From contig JACZKT010000389.1 of assembly GCA_014859905.1 (NCBI GenBank), positions 1 through 62,623 of the forward strand: a stretch of 62,623 bases of DNA, read 5' to 3'. The notes beneath the pieces were generated by a model. It worked only from the letters and a program-made list of their open reading frames with translations, made no database searches and was not told where the DNA came from. The position numbers and the translations under genes were made by a program. The DNA comes from Rubrivivax sp. GTDB lineage: Bacteria; Pseudomonadota; Gammaproteobacteria; Burkholderiales; Burkholderiaceae_C. Below are positions 56,304-62,623 of the stretch, one piece after another. The first letter of the stretch is position 1; each line of letters opens with the position of its first letter.

Positions 56304-56885
56304 GTGGACATGTCCACCCTTTCAAGGTCCGAGCTGGTCGGCGCGTTGCTCGCGCACGACCGCCGGTTTCTTCCCGATAACCGCTTCCACGTCGCCGACG
56401 GTGAGCCATTCAACGGGCCCGTCATCGCGCAACAGACGCTGCTCGACCAGAAGCTGAGCGCCGCGCGCGAGCTGATCCTGCGCGACCTGCAGACCCGCAT
56501 GCGTGGCGCCCCGGTGATGAACTCGCCGCAGACTCTGCGTGAATGGCTGCGGCTGTACTGCGCCGGCCTGGAGCACGAGGTCTTTCTGGCGCTGTACCTC
56601 GACGCGCACCATGCCTTGATCGGCACCGAGCAGCTGTTCCGTGGCACGCTCACGCAGACCTCGGTGTACCCGCGCGAGCTCGTCAAGGCGGCGTTGGCCC
56701 GCAACGCGGCGGCGGTCGTCGTCGCGCACAACCACCCCAGCGGCAACGCCGAACCCAGCCGCGCCGACGAGTTCCTGACGCAGACCCTGAAGTCCGCGCT
56801 GGGCCTGGTGGACGTTCGCTTCCTCGACCACTTCGTCGTCGCCGGCGACCAGGTCGTGTCGTTCGCCGAACGCGGGCTGGTCTGA
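56304..56885 (+). CDS. RadC-like JAB-domain protein
   Basis: 'SPQTLREWLRLYCAGLEHEVFLALYLDAHHALIGTEQLFRGTLTQTSVYPRELVKAALARNAAAVVVAHNHPSGNAEPSRADEFLTQTLKSALGLVDVRFLDHFVV' (HxHPSG). Confidence 0.95.
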   Translation: MDMSTLSRSELVGALLAHDRRFLPDNRFHVADGEPFNGPVIAQQTLLDQKLSAARELILRDLQTRMRGAPVMNSPQTLREWLRLYCAGLEHEVFLALYLDAHHALIGTEQLFRGTLTQTSVYPRELVKAALARNAAAVVVAHNHPSGNAEPSRADEFLTQTLKSALGLVDVRFLDHFVVAGDQVVSFAERGLV

Positions 56886-56890
56886 ACGCG

Positions 56891-57070
56891 ATGTCCGCCA
56901 CTCCTGCACCGCGCTGTCCCCTGTGCCCCGGGAACGGCGTGCCCCTGGGCACGCTGGGCCGCCTGCGCTGGTACCGCTGCCGCGACTGCGGCATGGACTT
57001 CAACCGGCCGGCGCCCAGCCGCCACGCCCCGAGTCCCCCACCCCAACGAGGAGGAGTTCACCTTGAATAA
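56891..57070 (+). CDS. 59-aa zinc-ribbon-like protein
   Basis: MSATPAPRCPLCPGNGVPLGTLGRLRWYRCRDCGMDFNRPAPSRHAPSPPPQRGGVHLE; two CxxC; below track cutoff; overlaps next TTG start. Confidence 0.6.
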   Translation: MSATPAPRCPLCPGNGVPLGTLGRLRWYRCRDCGMDFNRPAPSRHAPSPPPQRGGVHLE

Positions 57071-57371
57071 CTCCACGGCCAAGAACCTGCTGCAGCACGT
57101 CGGTCCGATGGCCGAGCTGTCGATCACGCACCTGACCGCGAGTACGCGCCAGAAGCTGGCCGCCGATGACCTGTCGGTCAACGCCTACCCCAACGAGTAC
57201 GGCGGCTTCATCTATGTCGGCGCGCCGCGCTACAGCGTGCCGACGGAAGCCGACCTGGCCGCGATCTTCGACGTGGCCGAACAGGCCTGCATCGTGTGGC
57301 TGAAGTTCGACAGCGACGCCGCCGCCATCGACGGCCTGACGATCTACGAGGGCGAAAGCCCGATCTCGTAG
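57063..57371 (+). CDS. DUF5983-like small protein
   Basis: TTG start after AGGAGGAG RBS; 'STAKNLLQHVGPMAELSITHLTASTRQKLAADDLSVNAYPNEYGGFIYVGAP'. Confidence 0.65.
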   Translation: MNNSTAKNLLQHVGPMAELSITHLTASTRQKLAADDLSVNAYPNEYGGFIYVGAPRYSVPTEADLAAIFDVAEQACIVWLKFDSDAAAIDGLTIYEGESPIS

Positions 57372-57503
57372 GGCCCCAGGTCGGACCACCGGACCACCGC
57401 GCCACCGACCGGTGGCACCCAGCCCCGCAGGGCGTCGCGCCGCAAGGCCGACGCCCTGCTCTCTTTGGAGCATTCACATGCACACACCCCTGGAGGACAC
57501 CCC

Positions 57504-58183
57504 ATGAAATCGGTGACTCTCAACCACGAGCAACGTCTGTACGTCATCGCCCACGACGGCGGCTACAGTTGCCTGGGCTTCGACAACGCGCGCAGGCACG
57601 CCGACCAGATCGCGCGGCGACTCGGGCAGCCCGACCTGGCATTCATGGCAGAGGAACACGACACCCTCGCCGGCTACCGCAAGTACCAGGCTGCGACGCG
57701 CGCCTGGGGCCAGTCGCCACGGACCCGCGACACCTACCTCGACCCCGGCACCAGCCCCGAGGTCACCAGAGTTCTGGAGGCGTGCCGCAAGACACGCTGC
57801 CAGGTGCGCCTGATCTTTGGCGACACGACGAGCGGGCAACCCTGGTTCGATGAGTTCGACGTGGTCGGCCGTATCGTCCGTTCCACGGGCTGGCTCAAGG
57901 TGCCCCTGTTGATCGAGGAGGGCGAAGCCGGCGGTGGGGCCATCCTGACCGCCTGTCTGCTCTGCGTCATCGACTGGCGCTCCTGCGAGGTGCTGTACAC
58001 GCACCCCGCCTACCAGGTGCCGGAGCTGCGATTGGTGCCGACCGACGACGCTGGCCTGCCGTGGGGTGTCGAGCATCAACAGAACGAACTTACCCGGCTT
58101 CACGGCTTCACGATATCGGCAAGGCCGGCGCTTACCTCGCGTTCATGCGCGGCGAGTGCATCGAGCCGAGGGGCTTTCGCTGA
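57504..58183 (+). pseudogene. conserved ICE hypothetical, frameshifted by 8-bp tandem duplication
   Basis: CGGCTTCA duplicated at 58095-58102 and 58103-58110; collapsing one copy gives ...NELTRLHDIGKAGAYLAFMRGECIEPRGFR* (223 aa, stop 58181-58183). Confidence 0.75.
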
Positions 58184-58248
58184 CGCGCGTTGCGTCTCGG
58201 CGGTGGGCCGAGCTTCCCTTCGGGGCTCGGCCCCGCGACCCGCGTCGT

Positions 58249-60726
58249 TCAGGCCACCGCGTTGGCGGGCGGCGCAGACGCGCCGGCTTGCAGCGCATCC
58301 AGGTCGATCACCGCGTCGGCCATCGCGGTCAGCTCCGGCGTCTGCGACACGAAGAACTCGCGTTCGTAGCCGCCGAGCCGCAGCACTTCGCGCTTCATGG
58401 CCATGAACATGCGCTTGCGATCCGGGTCCAGCGCGCCGTCCGCTTCGTCGCTGAACAGCGTCGTGTAGCGCCGGCCCGAATGCTGCGCCAGGTACAAGGC
58501 CACTGCGCGGGTCAGGCATTCGTTGATCCACACCCGTTCCCCGCCGCTCATCAGCCCCACGCTCTTGCTCTCACCCCATTCGCCGTCGTGCACCACGATG
58601 TCGAAACCTTCCCTCTGCTCGCCCTTGCCCGTCTCCACTAGCGTGTGAATGGACACTGTGAAGCGTGGCCCGTAGCACGCCAGCAGCAGGTCATTGGCAA
58701 GGCCCGACAGCGTGGGCCCCGCGTCGTCGATGGCCAGCGCGATCAGTCCGTCGTTGCTCATGCAGCGCGCAAACAGGTTCCAGCCGCCAAGTTCGGTTTC
58801 CACATGCGCGACGCGTGCTTCAACCTGCACGCGCCGGTCCGCCAGCGCCTGCATCTGCCGCGACAGGCCCTCCAGCGTCTGGGCATCGCGCACGGCGGCA
58901 AGGTGAGCCCGGTCTGCCGTGGCCACCGCCTGGCGCGAGTCCGCCACGGCCTGTGCGGTGGCCGCCAGGCGGCGTTCATCGAAGGGTGCCGGCAGCGCCG
59001 CCAGCAGCCCGTCGATCCGGCTCAGACCTTCCTGCAGGCGCTGGGCGTGCCGCTTAAGCTCGTCGCCCAGTTCCAGCCGTGCCGTGGCGATGCATTGGCG
59101 CTCGGCCTGCTCATCGGGCGTCTCCGGGCTGCTGCAACCCGCCGCACTCACGTCCAGCGCCGCCAGTTCCTGGTCGACCGTGGCAAGCATGGACTCCGCC
59201 CGCGCGACCTCGGCAGCCTTGCCAACAAGCACCGCGATCCGGGAGGCGCGCGACCGTGCTGCCTCTTCGCACCGCTCGGCACGCTGCAGCCGTTGTGGCG
59301 CATCCCGCAGCGCATCTCGCTGTTGCCGGATCGCCAACAGTTCGCTCTGCACCTGCGCCTTCTGCTGGGCCAGCGCGGCGATCTGGCGGTTTGCGCTGGG
59401 AGTCAACGACTGCGCCTCGCGCGCGTCGCCGAGCAACTTGCACTGGCCTTGCAGCGCGGTCCCCGCGCAGGGCACCTCGCGCGTCAGCCCGAATCGGTGG
59501 GCGAGTTCTTCAGCGCGCAATGCGGCCTTTCCGGCTTCACGGTCGATGCCCAGCAGCTTCTGTTCGGCCAACTGCCCGACCGCTTGACACTGCGCCAGGC
59601 GCTGTGCCTGCTGGCGAAAGGCCGCGGTGCGGGCGACGCGCAGCGCCAGCAGGCGCACGGCCAGCGGCTCGCGTCTGGCGGCACGCCCGACAAGCCTCGA
59701 CAGGTCGAGCGCGGCAAGACATTGGCGCCGCGACTGCTGCAGGGTTTGCCACCGAACGTTCGCCTGCGCACGGCGTTGAGCGATGCGCTGCTCCAAAGCT
59801 TGAAGGCGCTGACCCTCGCTGCGCTCCCGGCCCTGAAGAGCCTGGGTCGACTCGGTGCCGCGTTCCAGCAGCAAGCGGCGCTCCGCATGCAACTGCGCGC
59901 GGCGCGTCTCGGTGCCCATCGACTGGTCGCGTTCGGCCACCACGGTGGTGTGCCGGGCCTGGCCGGCTTCCAACGCCGACTGCGCCGTACGCAGTGCGGC
60001 CACGGCCTGCACGACCCGCGACGCCGCACCGTTCAGCCGAAGCCGTTCGGCCGCGAGGCGGTCGCGTTCCACGTCCAGACCGGACGCCTCCTGCCGGATC
60101 GCGACAAGCCCTGCCTTCAAGAGCCGCGCCGTCTCGCTCGCCTTCTGCCCAATGACCCGGATCTCCTCCTGGCCCAGCAGGTCGGCGAGCAAGGTCTTGA
60201 TCTCGGCATTGCGGTAGGTGCTGAACTGCCGCTTTCCCTGGGCCGAGAACACTGAGGTGAAGAACGTGTCCGCCGGGCCGCAGAGGGCTTCGACGCAGCG
60301 CGCGTAGGTGTCGACCTTGCCGTCGGAGACCGTGCCGTCAGCGAGCGCGACCGGCACCCACGCGCCGTGCTCCGCCAGGATGAACAGGAAGGCCTCGGTC
60401 TTGCGCCGGCCGTTGAGGCGGATGACCACCTGCGAACGGTAGCTGCGGCCTTCGTGTGCCCAGATCAGATCCTTCTCGCTCTCGGGCAGGCAGACATGAT
60501 CGTAGTAGGAGAACCCACCCGGCCCCGCCACCGCCGCCCGCGATGGCATGGTCAGGTAGGGGTGCATGTTGTCCATAGCGGTCGTCTTGCCACGGCCGTT
60601 GGCGCCGGCGATGGCGACTAGCTGCGCGCGGTCGGCGAGGCGCTCGAAGTCCAGGCTGAGCGTGTCGAGGCCCAGGCCGTCGCGGATGCCGCGGAAACCC
60701 TTGAGGGTGAGGCTGAGTGGTTGCAT
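58249..60726 (-). CDS. SbcC/Rad50-like AAA ATPase
   Basis: 'LVAIAGANGRGKTTAMDNMHPYL', coiled coils with mid-chain 'VPCAGTALQGQCKLL', C-terminal 'SVGLMSGGERVWINECLTRAVALYLAQHSGRRYTTLFSDEADGALD'. Confidence 0.85.
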   Translation of the reverse strand: MQPLSLTLKGFRGIRDGLGLDTLSLDFERLADRAQLVAIAGANGRGKTTAMDNMHPYLTMPSRAAVAGPGGFSYYDHVCLPESEKDLIWAHEGRSYRSQVVIRLNGRRKTEAFLFILAEHGAWVPVALADGTVSDGKVDTYARCVEALCGPADTFFTSVFSAQGKRQFSTYRNAEIKTLLADLLGQEEIRVIGQKASETARLLKAGLVAIRQEASGLDVERDRLAAERLRLNGAASRVVQAVAALRTAQSALEAGQARHTTVVAERDQSMGTETRRAQLHAERRLLLERGTESTQALQGRERSEGQRLQALEQRIAQRRAQANVRWQTLQQSRRQCLAALDLSRLVGRAARREPLAVRLLALRVARTAAFRQQAQRLAQCQAVGQLAEQKLLGIDREAGKAALRAEELAHRFGLTREVPCAGTALQGQCKLLGDAREAQSLTPSANRQIAALAQQKAQVQSELLAIRQQRDALRDAPQRLQRAERCEEAARSRASRIAVLVGKAAEVARAESMLATVDQELAALDVSAAGCSSPETPDEQAERQCIATARLELGDELKRHAQRLQEGLSRIDGLLAALPAPFDERRLAATAQAVADSRQAVATADRAHLAAVRDAQTLEGLSRQMQALADRRVQVEARVAHVETELGGWNLFARCMSNDGLIALAIDDAGPTLSGLANDLLLACYGPRFTVSIHTLVETGKGEQREGFDIVVHDGEWGESKSVGLMSGGERVWINECLTRAVALYLAQHSGRRYTTLFSDEADGALDPDRKRMFMAMKREVLRLGGYEREFFVSQTPELTAMADAVIDLDALQAGASAPPANAVA

Positions 60727-60922
60727 GGCGCGTACCCCGTAGACTTGGTCGAGAGAGTCTCGCGCGGGCTATTGCCGGGTCAAGGCGATCGATGACCTGG
60801 TCAACACGGCCGCAGTGGGCAGCTCAGCAGGCGGCCAATAGCAGAGCCTTACCTTGCGGATCTGGCTATGAACTGACCTGAACTAACCTTCCGCTCCGCT
60901 TCTTTGGTGCCCGCTCAAGACT

Positions 60923-62618
60923 GAGGCCGTGTGAAAACCTAGGCAGGCGCGCGATCCTGGAGCTTGTTGAGTTTGGGGCGCTACATCTTCCTTCGTTGGC
61001 CCATAGTGGTCCACAGTAACCCACACAGCCTGATATTCGAGCTGGAGTGGTTCTGACGCGTCTCCGGGCTTCTATTTCGCATAAAGAGGCGCTCATGCGC
61101 CCACCAACTTCATCGCCTTCATCGTCTTGGCAATGCCAAGGATGTTCATTACGCGCTTGAGGTTGTAAGCCAACACGTGAAGGCTCATTTCAGTCGCGAC
61201 GTTCGGCAGCCGTCGAGTCAGGAAGTGCGCTGAGCCCATCCAGTACTTGAATGTTCCGAAGACGTGTTCGACGGTTCGCTTTCGCACCGTCATCGCAGTC
61301 GGCCTCCGATCCAGTCGGCGTTGCACCTTGTCGAGTACGGCCTCATGTTCCCAGCGGGAGATGCGCCTGTAGTGACCCGTCGTGCACTGCGCTTTGATCG
61401 GACACTGCGGGCACGCGCTGCTCCAGTAGCGACGGATCTGCAGGCCGCGCTCGTCCCGGGTGTAGCGGTAGATCGCGCGCTGCCCGGCCGGGCACTTGTA
61501 TTCATCGTCGCGGGCGATGTAGATGAAGTCAGACTTGTCGAATCGTCCTTCGGCCTTGGCATTGGATGTCATTGACTTCGGGACGTAGGCCGCGATCCCC
61601 GCGTCGTCGCATGCCTTGAGTTCTATGCTGTTGTAGTAGCCGCGGTCGGCATGAGCTTGCAGCCTGACCTTGCCCATCGCGTCGCGCGCCGCCAGCGCCA
61701 TCGCGCTCAGCTGGGACCTGTCGCTGCTGTCGTTGGTAACGTTATGCGCAACGACCAGATGGTGCTTGGCGTCTACAGCCACTTGGACGTTGTAGCCCAC
61801 GATCCCCGAGCCCAGCCGGCTGGTGGCCATGGAGCGCGCATCTGCGTCAGTCAACGACAGCTGTTCGTCTGGCTCGGACTTCAACTGCGTCTTCAGCACG
61901 TCCAACTCACGCATTCGCTTGCGCAGCTTCTTGATCTTCTCCTGCAACCGATCGGTCTTGTTCTGCAGACCAACTGGCTGCGTGCGATCGGCAGTCTCCA
62001 GCGTGTCCAGGTAGCGCTGGATACTGTGCGCGACCTGCTGCTGGAATCGGTCGATCTTCACCTCTGTGAAGTTCCGATCCCGGTTGTTGACCGCCTTGAA
62101 CTTGCTACCGTCGATGGCCACGATGGCCTGCGAGAAGAGTCTCAGTTCGCGGCACAGGACAACGAATCGCCGGCAGACGTTCTGGATGCCGTTGCCACTG
62201 TCACGCCGGAAGTCGGCAATGGTCTTGAAGTCCGGGGCCAGCCTCCCCGTCAACCACATCAGCTCGAGATTGCGCTGGCACTCGCGCTCCAAGCGCCGGC
62301 TGGACTGAATGCGATTCAGGTAGCCGTAGATGTAGATCTTCAACAGCACCGCCGGGTGGTACGACGGACGGCCTGTCGCCGCGGGCGTCAGACCATCGAA
62401 GCCCAAGGCCTTCAAGTCGAGTTCACCAATGAATGCGTCGATGACCCGGACCGGGTTGTCTTCACCGACGAAGTCGTCAAGACAATCGGGCAGCAACGCA
62501 ACCTGGCATCGCTCTTCGCCTTCAATGAATCGCGCCATTTGCAGCCTCCGTTTGCCGCGTTGGCTCGTCACTCTACGCAAGCAATCGGCGACCTGTCAGG
62601 GGGTTTTCACACAGCCTC
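60923..62618 (-). mobile_element. IS1182-family insertion sequence
   Basis: Terminal inverted repeats GAGGCCGTGTGAAAACC (60923-60939) and GGTTTTCACACAGCCTC (62602-62618), 16/17 match, flanking transposase. Confidence 0.85.
61093..62538 (-). CDS. IS1182-family transposase
   Basis: MARFIEGEERCQVALLPDCLDDFVGEDNPVRVIDAFIGELDLKALGF...'IDGSKFKAVNNRDRNFT...' '...RKRTVEHVFGTFKYWMG'. Confidence 0.92.
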   Translation of the reverse strand: MARFIEGEERCQVALLPDCLDDFVGEDNPVRVIDAFIGELDLKALGFDGLTPAATGRPSYHPAVLLKIYIYGYLNRIQSSRRLERECQRNLELMWLTGRLAPDFKTIADFRRDSGNGIQNVCRRFVVLCRELRLFSQAIVAIDGSKFKAVNNRDRNFTEVKIDRFQQQVAHSIQRYLDTLETADRTQPVGLQNKTDRLQEKIKKLRKRMRELDVLKTQLKSEPDEQLSLTDADARSMATSRLGSGIVGYNVQVAVDAKHHLVVAHNVTNDSSDRSQLSAMALAARDAMGKVRLQAHADRGYYNSIELKACDDAGIAAYVPKSMTSNAKAEGRFDKSDFIYIARDDEYKCPAGQRAIYRYTRDERGLQIRRYWSSACPQCPIKAQCTTGHYRRISRWEHEAVLDKVQRRLDRRPTAMTVRKRTVEHVFGTFKYWMGSAHFLTRRLPNVATEMSLHVLAYNLKRVMNILGIAKTMKAMKLVGA

Positions 62619-62623
62619 GACTG

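Noticed and set aside
55885-57181. Upstream part of the 499-aa minus-strand ORF 55682-57181
   Set aside because: Covers radC on the other strand with low-complexity Arg/Ser composition; only the last 68 codons (55682-55888) look coding.
58645-60255. 536-aa plus-strand ORF
   Set aside because: Antisense shadow of the SbcC-like CDS, which carries Walker A and signature motifs.
1-62623. CRISPR array or retron
   Set aside because: No regularly spaced direct repeats, cas genes, or reverse transcriptase motifs (e.g. YADD) were seen; the Cas4-like nuclease stands alone.

Overview
High-GC (Burkholderiales-like, inferred from codon usage and protein families) accessory region that looks like at least two abutting mobile elements. 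Left part (1-17.1 kb) is defence-island-like: an edge-truncated McrB-like AAA+ ATPase, a hypothetical/TPR/Sir2 operon, and a WYL regulator followed by small ORFs and a four-gene block of PD-(D/E)XK (AddB-like) nuclease, UvrD/AddA-like helicase-nuclease, McrB-like AAA+ and DUF2357/McrC-like nuclease. The middle part (17-34 kb) is full of small uncharacterised genes with relics of an IncQ-type repC/repA replicon, a replication-relaxation-like protein and an OB-fold/SSB-like protein. It ends in two tandem paralogous tyrosine recombinases and a P4-type integrase, with a short tRNA-Ser 3'-end-like att candidate at 38.1 kb. The right part (38-61 kb) is an ICE/PRTRC-like module: ParM-like, ParB-like, an Integrase_1-type recombinase, an ABC-3C system whose effector carries an in-frame amber codon, a RES/Xre toxin-antitoxin pair, small ICE genes, RadC-like, NYN/PIN-like, an SbcC-like ATPase and a complete-looking IS1182-family element at the edge. 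The most novel signals are: (i) the AddAB-like + McrBC-like operon behind a WYL gene with a perfect inverted-repeat operator candidate; (ii) a repeated two-hairpin 5' leader ending exactly at the start codons of three ICE genes, with compensatory base changes and conserved spacing; (iii) several exactly localised gene disruptions (1-nt insertion, TAG codon, 8-bp tandem duplication). All family names come from motif recognition by eye; no database search was run.
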